DNA from: Scatophagus argus
Taxonomy: Eukaryota > Chordata > Actinopteri > Scatophagidae
DNA: 64,000 bases
Direction of reading: 5' to 3'
Assembly: GCF_020382885.2 (NCBI RefSeq)
Contig: NC_058512.1
Span: 683,501-747,500, forward strand
A program made the translations under genes and the position numbers. The notes beneath the pieces were generated by a model, which worked only from the letters and a program-made list of their open reading frames with translations, was not told the DNA's origin and made no database searches. Shown here in pieces: positions 18,401 to 28,420 of this stretch. How positions within the stretch are numbered: the first letter of the stretch is position 1; each line of letters starts with the position of its first letter.

Positions 18401-18656
18401 AGCTCCCGGTCCTGCTTTGATTCATGTGATGTCATTGCGGTGAACCTGCTGACTTTTGGGCCTTTCCAGCCCAAACTCCATCTGAGGATCAAGTTTCTTC
18501 CAGTCTGCATATTGAACTGATCCCACACAGCAGCGACGTGACTTTCATGGCTCACCTGCACTCTGCACACCTGGCAAGGTTTCAGTCCTCAGCTGAACGT
18601 TGTTGACGTGAAGCCTACCTGTCCGGCACTCCGCTTTTCTTCCTGTGTCGGGACAT
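15469..18656 (-). CDS. dusp11: RNA/RNP complex-1-interacting phosphatase (dusp11, PIR1), 9 exons
   Basis: Atypical dual-specificity phosphatase that removes gamma/beta phosphates from RNA 5' triphosphate ends; the mammalian enzyme acts on non-coding and viral RNAs and is mainly nuclear. Exons (minus): 18656-18619, 18201-18126, 18050-17919, 17845-17722, 17064-17004, 16931-16885, 16802-16727, 16268-16158, 15865-15469; 1062 nt, 353 aa (human long form about 377). The signature loop HCTHGLNRTGYLIC carries catalytic Cys and Arg in the HCxxxxxR pattern. It is preceded by GTRFVAFKVPL and LVIDLTFTTRYY and followed by ERQNYLDDLQ, all matching the human order. The last exon encodes a Pro/Arg-rich, low-complexity tail, the variable part of the family. 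The start at 18656 gives MSRHRKKSGVPDRW; a more upstream ATG is in another frame. No defect seen. Confidence 0.95.
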
Positions 18657-18719
18657 CTTCAGGGTCTCCCGCAGCTGTTTCTTCCTGCTTTCCCTTCGCT
18701 GCTCGGAACAAACCAAACA

Positions 18720-20137
18720 TTAAAACGTCCCCACGTGTGACCGCAGAGCAGGTAGCCTGCTGCTAGCCGGGTACTTCTACAACTGCTTATACTTACTGCC
18801 CTGTACACGCTGACTAAACGTACACGTACAAGTATTTCTAATCATTTCTCAAAACAAAAAAATGCTACAAACGATCTGAGAGCAGCGGTGCCCACACTAC
18901 AAGCTGCCGGGCTTTCGTGGACAGCGGCTAACTGCCCCCGACCGCAGGCGCATGTTGACGACGTCACCACACGCCGTCCAAGCGCGCGTGACCGCCCCCT
19001 GGTGGCCGGCGACGCAGCTGCCACAGAATGTTGTGTTGGCTCGTACGCCAGGAGGACACCGAGTGTACCCGACGGCTCCTCCAATCAGGAACGAGCTACA
19101 GTGACTGCGCTCAGACGCTTAGGGAGCCCCTCTTCCTGTGACCTGTGAGCCACACGTGACCTCTGCCAGAAATACTTTTCAAGGTGAAAAGGGCATTTGG
19201 TTTATCACCAGAGTGTTATGAAGATTGTACATTCATGTCATTCTGATCAGCTTCTCAGCTTCTAACAGGCACCAGCATGTCAGAGTGTCACAGCATTAAT
19301 GGAAAAGCTCATTAATGTTGCCTACACAACAAACTGTGAGTTTACAAAAGGATTTACAAAATGATGTCAAATCAAGATTTTACTACATTTTGCTGAATGT
19401 TGTGGGGTCAGTTTAATGTTTAAAAGGTTCCAATACAAACAGTCTCTGAGACGCTGAAGGAAATGCAGAAAGTGTTGCAGCTGCTGTGGACTTCAGCTCC
19501 ACCTCACACACACTCACACTCATCACACACAAACACATCAGTGACACGTGACAGCAAAATACTCGCAGGGGAATTTTTCAGCATTAGATGTACTTCTACT
19601 TGTGATACTTTCAGTACATTTTACTGATAATACATACTTGTAAATCAGGAATAGTTTACTGCTGTACTTTCACTTGTTCACAATATTGTACTTGTACTTC
19701 ACTTTCAGCTCTGAGCAGTTCTGATTACTGCACGGAGTACTCTGTCTCTCAGTACTCTGCAATACTTCTGCTCTACTTGTCATGACAGATTTACTTTGTT
19801 TGTGTGTCGTGTGGTGGAAATTCACTGCAGGCTGCGGGACTCGTTCTGTCACATGATTCTCCTTTTCAGGGTCATTTTTATTCTTATGTGCGACTGCAAG
19901 AAGTCCTGTTCTTTAAAAACTGACCAACAGTGACTGACTTCAAACTCCACCTGACCCTCCATCACGAGGCCTTCTGCATGAACTTTCCTCAGACTGCAAG
20001 ACTGGAATTTCCTCCTCGCCTGCAGCTCGTTGTTTTTATGGTGTGTAGACGAGCAATGACTCACCTGGACACACCTGGAGGAGACGGCAGAGCGACTGCA
20101 CACACTGTTTCCCAGCACATGCGAGAAAAGGTTAGCT
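18720..20137. other. Intergenic, no gene seen
   Basis: Contains the dusp11 5' flank. About 18900-19140 is GC-rich with scattered CpG. An A/T-rich dispersed repeat with GTACTT-type words lies near 19550-19760. I find no convincing exon on either strand up to the left edge of the palindrome. Confidence 0.5.
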
Positions 20138-20382
20138 AACACACCGGATCTAACTTCCTGTTTCAGCCCATAGGGGGAAACCCATTTATGTTCATCCAGG
20201 TGTGACTGATAGTGTGTCTGCACCTTCACAGGTTGGACTTATTGGGGGGCGGAGACAGAGACACAGAGAGACATAACGGACACACACAGCACAGGAACAC
20301 AGACGTCACTGAGTGAGCAGAGGAGTCGAACACAAGAAGAAGAAGAAGAAGAAGAAGAAGGATCCCACAGTTCAGAGGACAG

Positions 20383-22034
20383 ATGGACCACAGCGGGAAG
20401 TGTAACAGGGCAGTGCTGGTCTCCGTGGGACAGTTTGACCCCGAGGTGAGGCTGAGGAGGAGGCCTGGAGCCAAGAGGGACACCAAGAGCCTCCACCGCA
20501 CCCTCAGCAACCTGGGCTTCCAGGTGGACATCCACAACGACCTGAGAAGTGAGGAGATCTATGAGCTGTTTCTGAAAGGTACCACACACACACACACTCA
20601 CACACTCTCTCTCTTTTGCTGGGATCTCCATCCGCTTTGTGTCTGTTAGCTGCTCGCCCTGCTGAGCTCCGCTTCACTCAGAGCTCAGACGAGCTCTGAA
20701 TGTTTTCAGAAGTCCAGGACTCTGGTCCCACAGGCAGCCTCACCGGCCTCTCTGGTCAACCTGCCGAGTCAATCCCAGCACGCACCGATGGACTCGTGTC
20801 CCGCAGCAGGTCACGGTCAGCAGGGCCGCAGCCAGGGTTTTAGAAACCCTGTGGAGGCCCAGAGAAGAGGCCCTCGGGGGCCCCGACTGTGGAAGCAAAG
20901 TTTTACACCAAAGCATTCAAGGCTTTCAGGTTCCACATCAGACTTTCCTGTTTGGAGTCGGCTGAGTCCTCAACTTCCAGACTAATTAACAAAGTACAGC
21001 CTGACTGTTCAGGCTGTTATCACTGACAGATAAAGTGCAGCGCGGTCACGAAGCGGACGTGATCATTGGTTATGTAATCACCTCTGAGCGTCACAGAGAA
21101 CTGAAGCCGTCCCACTGAACGTTAACTGTGTTGTGTGAGCGTGAACACACGCTCTTCACACTCTGTCCTGCGTGCATACCTGCTGTACTCCACCTTTTCA
21201 TGTGTCTTTGTCTTTCTGCACGCGGACTAATAAAGACCGACTGAAGCGTGTAATCATCTGAGCGTGTGCGTGTCGGTGTGTGTTTGTGTCGCAGAGAGCC
21301 GGCGGCCCGTGAAGGACTGTTTTCTGGCCGTCTTGTCGTCTCACGGGGACGAGGGCCACGTGTTCGGAGCTGATGGGGAACCCGTCCGCCTGTCACGGAT
21401 CTTCACGTGTTTTGACAACGACTGCATGGAGAAGAAGGCCAAGCTGTTCCTCATACAGGTGGGCAGCGGGAGGAGTCCGCCGGCCGACTTTTGACTTCAG
21501 GACGCGTCTCACCGAGCGCTTTGTCTCTCTGCTGTGTGTGCAGGCCTGCCGGGGAGACGGTCTGGATGACGGCGTGGAGGTGGATTCGGCCGCTGAGACC
21601 GGCGCAGAGTGCAGCCTTTCGCAGCCTCTCTCAGTTCCTGTAGACACAGCTGTGATGTACGCCACAGCACCAGGTACGTCAGAGCCAACAGCTCAGCGAA
21701 AAGTCCTCGTGTTGGACGCCACATCAACCTGTCCTCTGTGTAAACCCTCTCCTCAGGTTACGGAGCTTTCACGGGCCCCCTCGGCTCGGTCTTCCTCCAG
21801 ACCTTCTGCACTTTATTGCAGGAGGAAGGCGGTTGGAAGCTGGAGCTGACTCGCCTGATGACCCGCCTCTCCCACAGAGTGGCCTACACCTTCCAGGCCA
21901 AAGGCGGCGTCCTGGCCGGGAAGAAACAGATGCCGTGCCTGCTGACACGACTGACCAGAGACGTGTTCCCGTTCGTCGAGCCGGGGAAGGCCGGCGGGGG
22001 GGCGGGGCTCTCGGCCACGTCCCTGGTCTGCTGA
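20383..22034 (+). CDS. Effector-type caspase (caspase-3/7-like), copy 1, 4 exons
   Basis: Cysteine protease of the apoptotic caspase family without a long prodomain (no CARD or DED). Exons: 20383-20578, 21295-21458, 21544-21673, 21757-22034; 768 nt, 255 aa, near caspase-3 size. The large subunit has the catalytic His in SSHGDEGH (about residue 82) and Cys in LIQACRG. The linker holds VEVD-S and VPVD-T, plausible processing sites before the small subunit, which starts near AVMYATAPGYG. The first S1-pocket Arg seems kept (RRPGAKRD). However, the caspase-3 segment SWRN...GSWF reads AFTG..GSVF here, so the Arg that normally contacts substrate and two pocket Trp are absent. The p10 end is followed by a Gly-rich tail ending SLVC. 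Exact family member not determined. The other copy encodes the same protein. Confidence 0.9.
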
Positions 22035-22120
22035 CGTGTTGTGCTGGTGTTGTACAGAACTGTGATTAGACTGTAACATGTCCACGTGAGAAATGTTCTT
22101 TATTTATTCCTGCATTTGTT

Positions 22121-22126
22121 ATTAAA
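22121..22126 (+). terminator. Polyadenylation signal ATTAAA, caspase copy 1
   Basis: ATTAAA 87 bp after the caspase stop codon. It is mirrored by the same hexamer on the minus strand at about 25075-25080 in the other arm. The two caspase genes point towards each other and towards the TNF gene between them. Confidence 0.55.
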
Positions 22127-22237
22127 GACAGAGCGTCAAAAAATGTCTCAGTCTTTATTGTCTCACGATGACACATGCTCGTTTAGGTCTGTTTGTGGCT
22201 AATTACTGCCACGCCATTTTAGGAAAGATTAGATCTA

Positions 22238-22815
22238 AAATATAAAAAAAGTGTAGGAATTGGGTTTCTAAGTTGTGTTCCAACAAATAACTTTTGCAAA
22301 TTTATGACTTGATGAGACAAGACACATTCATCAATAAACTTGAACCTGTTTGTGTGTTCTGTCCGACTGGTGTTGCCGTACTGCGGCCGGCGTCAAACAC
22401 TGTCCTGTCTTTCATTACTTTCAGATGTGTTAAAAAGTGGAAAACCAGAATGAATATACAGAAGTGATCTGAAAACATTTTATTATTGGTTATTCATTAT
22501 TCATTTTACATTTCATTTGTCAAGTTCTGTGTAAATATAAGATCCATTAACCTTTACACTTACATTCCTGTTAGAAAATCCATGCAAAAAATAAAATATT
22601 TTGAAAAATATTTTACAAAGGCAGGAAATGAACTTTGTGGATTTCATGAACACTGACTGCGTGCTGTGGCCTTCATTTATAGGCTTTTTAAAAATCAGCA
22701 CAGCAGCTTTGGCTACAAGTTTTAACTCTGATAAAACAAAACAAAACACACTTAATGTTTCTAAACAGAAAAGAAAGCAGAGCAGAAGTGACTGTGTTAG
22801 CATCAATGAGTCATC
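22238..22815. other. Spacer, TNF 3' side
   Basis: A/T-rich unique sequence between the left arm and the TNF stop codon. It likely holds the TNF-like 3' untranslated region: on the minus strand AATAAA-type signals occur in the 22480-22600 stretch, and several ATTTA-like words are present, as in cytokine mRNAs. No other gene seen. Confidence 0.45.
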
Positions 22816-23830
22816 TTAAACTTTAAATGCACCAAAAAACGTCTTGGTCGAGTGTGTCACAAGCCACATAAAGTAGTTGGTTTCCACGAAGAGTCTGTCC
22901 CCCTTCTGCAGGTGGAACACTGCACCCAGGTAAGAGGAGTCCAATCCGTCCTCAGCAGTGCACACCGACTTCACTGTGTCCATCAGCACGATCACTCTAG
23001 AATAACTTAAGGACAAGCACAGGATTCTGTAGCTGAGACGTGAGGGCCCTGAGCTGCAGGAGGGCGTGAACGCCGCCTGGCTGTACACGAAGTAGGCGCC
23101 CGTTTGAAGGATCACGATGGTGTTGTTTTCCAGGATTAAACCACCCTGAGAAAACGCCTGGGAAAGATCAGCTGTCCACTCCAGCTTCTCATCCAGTTGG
23201 GATGTGATTGGAACTGCAGCAAGAAGAAGCAAACGAATAGCAACTGATTGCAACAACTTCCTTTCAGTGCTCGTGACCGACAAACTCGAGAAGCAGGAGC
23301 TGAGACGCTGATGCCGGATCGAATGGGGGTGACTCACCTAAGTGGATGGCTGCTTTGTCTCTGCTGCTGAAGCTCAGCCTGGAGTTGGACTCTGAGGAGA
23401 AGAAGACGAATGTGAGCTTAATCCACAAAACACAGCAAAACAAAACCAAAATAAATCCCACCGTGATGCTGTAAAGGAGGTGAATAATCGGTGATGTTCT
23501 CAGCAGCTTCGGTTTCCGTTTGATTGTGGTGCTCTGCTTGTGTCTGTGAGGACAGAAAAGAGACGAGAACACAGTCCGGATTTCTGGGTTGAAAAATACA
23601 ATTTTTAATCATGAGGATTTCTGATTGAAGCTCCTCGTTACCGTCACTTCTGGCCTTCCACTCCAGTACCAAGCAAAGAGGCGAATGGCTCCGACACAGA
23701 GGGCCACACAGAGAAGGGCCCCGGACACCCTGCACACCCACCCTGTAGAGGACTTCCTTTCCCTCAGAACCTCCACCCTCCCCTTGCGGTCCGTCTCCCC
23801 GTCCCCTGGTGCCAACATGTACTCCGCCAT
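22816..23830 (-). CDS. Tumour necrosis factor family ligand (fish TNF-like), 4 exons
   Basis: Type II membrane cytokine of the TNF/lymphotoxin group, which signals as a trimer through TNF receptors. Exons (minus): 23830-23642, 23543-23462, 23391-23338, 23213-22816; 723 nt, 240 aa. This is the classic TNF four-exon plan. Exon 1 encodes a short cytoplasmic part with KSSTGW, a membrane segment (residues about 30-50) and LFAWYWSGRPE, close to fish TNF. Exon 4 encodes the TNF homology domain: FSQGGLILENN, TGAYFVYSQAAF, YLGAVFHLQKGDRL, ending KTFFGAFKV. Two Cys (FTPSC, KSVC) are placed to form the usual disulphide. An in-frame ATG three codons upstream (23839) is an alternative start. Fish carry several TNF genes (TNF-alpha types, TNF-N) and I cannot say which this is. 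It lies alone in the spacer of the caspase palindrome. Confidence 0.9.
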
Positions 23831-23839
23831 AGTGCACAC

Positions 23840-24962
23840 AGCTCAGATGTTCACTGCACTCGCCTTCAGAGCTCTGTGGGAGGCTCCTCCCGTCGTGTTG
23901 CTCTTGTGTTTGAATGGGCCGGAGGGTGGAGGCTCCGCAGGTGCAGCGTCAGAGCAAAGTGTTTCCTCTGTGACTCTTCACATGGGAACTACGTAATGTG
24001 GTGCACTGGCTGTAATGTGACGGCTGTGCTCACTGTTGTCTTCATCACACGCACCTCAAACGAACGCTGGCTGATTCATGTCTGGACTACACGAGTGACG
24101 GAGAAAACATTTGCTCCCGCGGTGCTGGACTTTGACCCACGAGGTCGCAGCCCGCTGAAAACCCTCTGAGGTCCGAGACGCCAAACATAAAGCAGCTGCT
24201 GCTCATATGAAGCCTGCTGAAGTTACAGAATAACTGAGAAGCTTTGGAGGCTTATCAATCTGCACTCATCTGTACACACTGAACGAATGTCGAAACGTAT
24301 CTGAAAAATCAGCAAACGGCAAAACCACATGTACAGTCTGACTTTCCACTTCCTTTACGTCTCTGTAGATGTTAACCACATTTTCCAGTCCACACCTTCT
24401 TTAATTTTTGGGTTAAAGTTGATTTGTGTGAGGTCTTCTGAATTCATTTTACTTTTCAGGATGGACGCTGGCAGCTTGAGACCTCGAACACCAAATGAAG
24501 GTGGCTTTGTGAAGCTGCAGCAGACAGGAAGTCAGACGTTCTGTTCTGATATCTGCTGGTACAATCAGAGGCGAGTCGGAAAAGTGAGCAGTTTACTGTG
24601 ATCTCACATCACGCACGCAGTGGGTTTTCTGAAGAAGCTGACATTCATTTTTCAAATTCCAAAACGAAATTATCTGTTGGTGTAAGCAGGAGGCCTGAGC
24701 TGAGTTTCCTTATGGCGTGATGTGTTGGAGACACAAACGAGCCGTCGTGTGCTGGGCGTGAATGTTGGCTGGTTGCTCTCTGAAGGAAACAGAAACTCAG
24801 TCCAACATGTCCGAGTTCAAGGTTCACAAGCTGTTGGACCGTGACGCCTACCGACACCTGAAAATAAACTTTAACAAGAAGAAGCTCAGCGACAGAAAGC
24901 GTTTCTGGAACAATAATCAGATTTTATTTGGTTATTCCCTCCCTTCTCTGTAATTTTATTTG
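23840..24962. other. Spacer, TNF 5' side, no gene seen
   Basis: Upstream flank of the TNF-like gene up to the right arm of the palindrome. Short open frames occur on the plus strand (24329-24601, 24762-24953) but they lack recognisable domains or matching splice signals. No second copy of this sequence is present in the window. Confidence 0.45.
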
Positions 24963-27058
24963 TTAGATCTAATCTTTCCTAAAATGGCGTGGCAGTAATT
25001 AGCCACAAACAGACCTAAACGAGCATGTGTCATCGTGAGACAATAAAGACTGAGACATTTTTTGACGCTCTGTCTTTAATAACAAATGCAGGAATAAATA
25101 AAGAACATTTCTCACGTGGACATGTTACAGTCTAATCACAGTTCTGTACAACACCAGCACAACACGTCAGCAGACCAGGGACGTGGCCGAGAGCCCCGCC
25201 CCCCCGCCGGCCTTCCCCGGCTCGACGAACGGGAACACGTCTCTGGTCAGTCGTGTCAGCAGGCACGGCATCTGTTTCTTCCCGGCCAGGACGCCGCCTT
25301 TGGCCTGGAAGGTGTAGGCCACTCTGTGGGAGAGGCGGGTCATCAGGCGAGTCAGCTCCAGCTTCCAACCGCCTTCCTCCTGCAATAAAGTGCAGAAGGT
25401 CTGGAGGAAGACCGAGCCGAGGGGGCCCGTGAAAGCTCCGTAACCTGAGGAGAGGGTTTACACAGAGGACAGGTTGATGTGGCGTCCAACACGAGGACTT
25501 TTCGCTGAGCTGTTGGCTCTGACGTACCTGGTGCTGTGGCGTACATCACAGCTGTGTCTACAGGAACTGAGAGAGGCTGCGAAAGGCTGCACTCTGCGCC
25601 GGTCTCAGCGGCCGAATCCACCTCCACGCCGTCATCCAGACCGTCTCCCCGGCAGGCCTGCACACACAGCAGAGAGACAAAGCGCTCGGTGAGACGCGTC
25701 CTGAAGTCAAAAGTCGGCCGGCGGACTCCTCCCGCTGCCCACCTGTATGAGGAACAGCTTGGCCTTCTTCTCCATGCAGTCGTTGTCAAAACACGTGAAG
25801 ATCCGTGACAGGCGGACGGGTTCCCCATCAGCTCCGAACACGTGGCCCTCGTCCCCGTGAGACGACAAGACGGCCAGAAAACAGTCCTTCACGGGCCGCC
25901 GGCTCTCTGCGACACAAACACACACCGACACGCACACGCTCAGATGATTACACGCTTCAGTCGGTCTTTATTAGTCCGCGTGCAGAAAGACAAAGACACA
26001 TGAAAAGGTGGAGTACAGCAGGTATGCACGCAGGACAGAGTGTGAAGAGCGTGTGTTCACGCTCACACAACACAGTTAACGTTCAGTGGGACGGCTTCAG
26101 TTCTCTGTGACGCTCAGAGGTGATTACATAACCAATGATCACGTCCGCTTCGTGACCGCGCTGCACTTTATCTGTCAGTGATAACAGCCTGAACAGTCAG
26201 GCTGTACTTTGTTAATTAGTCTGGAAGTTGAGGACTCAGCCGACTCCAAACAGGAAAGTCTGATGTGGAACCTGAAAGCCTTGAATGCTTTGGTGTAAAA
26301 CTTTGCTTCCACAGTCGGGGCCCCCGAGGGCCTCTTCTCTGGGCCCCCACAGGGTTTCTAAAACCCTGGCTGCGGCCCTGCTGACCGTGACCTGCTGCGG
26401 GACACGAGTCCATCGGTGCGTGCTGGGATTGACTCGGCAGGTTGACCAGAGAGGCCGGTGAGGCTGCCTGTGGGACCAGAGTCCTGGACTTCTGAAAACA
26501 TTCAGAGCTCGTCTGAGCTCTGAGTGAAGCGGAGCTCAGCAGGGCGAGCAGCTAACAGACACAAAGCGGATGGAGATCCCAGCAAAAGAGAGAGAGTGTG
26601 TGAGTGTGTGTGTGTGTGGTACCTTTCAGAAACAGCTCATAGATCTCCTCACTTCTCAGGTCGTTGTGGATGTCCACCTGGAAGCCCAGGTTGCTGAGGG
26701 TGCGGTGGAGGCTCTTGGTGTCCCTCTTGGCTCCAGGCCTCCTCCTCAGCCTCACCTCGGGGTCAAACTGTCCCACGGAGACCAGCACTGCCCTGTTACA
26801 CTTCCCGCTGTGGTCCATCTGTCCTCTGAACTGTGGGATCCTTCTTCTTCTTCTTCTTCTTCTTCTTGTGTTCGACTCCTCTGCTCACTCAGTGTGTGTT
26901 CCTGTGCTGTGTGTGTCCGTTATGTCTCTCTGTGTCTCTGTCTCCGCCCCCCAATAAGTCCAACCTGTGAAGGTGCAGACACACTATCAGTCACACCTGG
27001 ATGAACATAAATGGGTTTCCCCCTATGGACTGAAACAGGAAGTTAGATCCGGTGTGTT
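24963..27058 (-). repeat. Right arm of ~2.1-kb inverted repeat (palindrome)
   Basis: Reverse-complement copy of 20138-22237. It starts at TTAGATCTAATC, the inner edge, and ends at GATCCGGTGTGTT, the outer edge, beyond which the two flanks share nothing obvious. It lacks 5 bp present upstream of the start codon in the left arm. Confidence 0.93.
25167..26818 (-). CDS. Effector-type caspase (caspase-3/7-like), copy 2, 4 exons
   Basis: Mirror copy of the caspase at 20383-22034. Exons (minus): 26818-26623, 25906-25743, 25657-25528, 25444-25167; 768 nt. All four exon translations that I compared are the same as in copy 1, including SSHGDEGH, QACRG, the linker VEVD and VPVD sites and the atypical AFTG..GSVF pocket segment. 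All splice sites and the ATTAAA signal are kept, so nothing marks it as a pseudogene. The 5-bp difference about 100 bp upstream of the ATG lies in the presumed promoter or 5' untranslated region: copy 1 has ACGTC there within CAGACGTCACTG, so a CRE-like site may differ between copies (inference). Either a very young duplicate, one homogenised by gene conversion, or an assembly duplicate. Confidence 0.88.
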
Positions 27059-28080
27059 TACGTCACTGAGTTATGTGACTGTCTGTGTTCGTCAGGCATT
27101 TCCAGTCAACGCTGAAACAGGAGTTTTACAGCCTCGACACATTCAGCAACCTTTGAGCATTCAGTAGATTCCCATCATAAATCTGTTTGTGTTTCTGTTT
27201 AGTGCATTAATGAAGATATTGAACACTCATGATATTTTTACAGTGTAGTACTTGTACTTAAGTAAATGTTTACTATTTGTATTTAGAAAACCTTCCTTAC
27301 TTTCACTGCAGTTGTACTGCGTTCTCTACTCTGATGACTGCAGGCGTTCAACTTTCCACAAATCATGAGTTCTTTTATTGATTAATGAATCGGAATGAAA
27401 CTGAAAGTGAATCATGGTTAACGTGACTGAGAACACAACCGACACCCACACACACCCAGCTGCTGTGTTGCATCACAGCCCACTGATGGATGAGTTCAAG
27501 AACGAGTCACATGATCACGCCAGCAGGAAGTCACATTGGCAGACTGAGGATCACAGCGGTCGGTGTTGCTTCACGAGCCTCACCAGCAGAGGGAGACAAA
27601 GTCAAATACTCTGAGGTGTTATAGTCAGGGTCAATGTTAGGTCTCATGTCCAGGGTCAGCGTCCCCTCAGCCCCCCGTCGCCCCCTTTAGGGACAGCCCT
27701 GCTCCTCTCTTCACCCGACTGGTCTGATGATGTGACCACAAAGTCCTTCAGCATCTGCTCAGGTAACCTGTTGGTTACGGCCATCAGGTCCCTCCAGGTC
27801 TCGTGTCGCTGCCCACCTGAGGGTCAAGTCTCTGGATGTAAACAGGAACTATGTGGTGGATTCAGTTCATCGGCTGTGGACCACAACCATTTCATCCCAA
27901 ACCTGCATACATTCGGTCAACCTGGCAACACTGAGAAGGTGCAGCTGCTTGCGGCTGTCAGTGGATGTTCGCGCGAGACCCACAGTGACATCACGTACAC
28001 GTTCACATTCGACCGAGATGTGACTCTTTGTGTTTGTGAAAACAAAAACACGACACGGCAGCGTTAGAACTCAGTGAATA
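27059..28080. other. Intergenic, no gene seen
   Basis: Unique sequence between the palindrome and the tcf7l1 3' end. An A/T-rich GTACTT-word repeat fragment lies near 27236-27335. No exon recognised on either strand. Confidence 0.5.
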
Positions 28081-28086
28081 TTTATT
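28081..28086 (-). terminator. Candidate polyadenylation signal, tcf7l1
   Basis: AATAAA on the minus strand, about 340 bp after the tcf7l1 stop codon. A second AATAAA-type word lies nearer, around 28384. Either could end the transcript. Confidence 0.4.
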
Positions 28087-28420
28087 AACACAGAGGAGGA
28101 ACCAGAAAATAAGGTTTACACTCATTACTATCAGGTGAAAAAAGTAAATCTGAAACAAACGCACCCCAGTGCCACCCGCGCTCTCAGTTACAACAAGCTG
28201 ATCGTTCGGAAAAAGTTCTTAGAAAAAGTGACAGTTTGCAAAAACACGAAGTTAGAAAAGCAGTCAAATATTGACCAATTATTTTCATACTAATATAAAA
28301 TGTGATACATCTATAAAAAGTTTAAAAAAGCAAAGCCTATTTACAGCATCAAAAAGAGGTACCAATCATGTGATTCCATTGTTTTTATTGTGTGATGGTC
28401 GACAAAACAAACCCCGCCCC

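Larger units (their letters stand above)
20138..22237 (+). repeat. Left arm of ~2.1-kb inverted repeat (palindrome)
   Basis: This arm is the reverse complement of the arm at 24963-27058. Matching positions add up to 47201 across the whole caspase gene, so there is no net length difference from 20383 to 22237. The differences I noticed are one base in intron 1, one base near the outer edge and a 5-bp length difference upstream of the start codon. The arm starts at AACACACCGGATC and ends at GATTAGATCTAA. It carries promoter, all exons and polyadenylation signal of one caspase gene. Confidence 0.93.

Noticed and set aside
18619-18737. Upstream ATG for dusp11 (start MFGLFRAAKGK)
   Set aside because: It is in a different frame from the conserved KKSGVPDRW start region.
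20383-22034. Idea that one caspase copy is a pseudogene
   Set aside because: Both copies keep start, stop, all splice sites and the same frame; only the pocket residues are unusual and both share them.
24329-24953. Possible extra gene in the palindrome spacer
   Set aside because: Short open frames with no domain or consistent splice sites.
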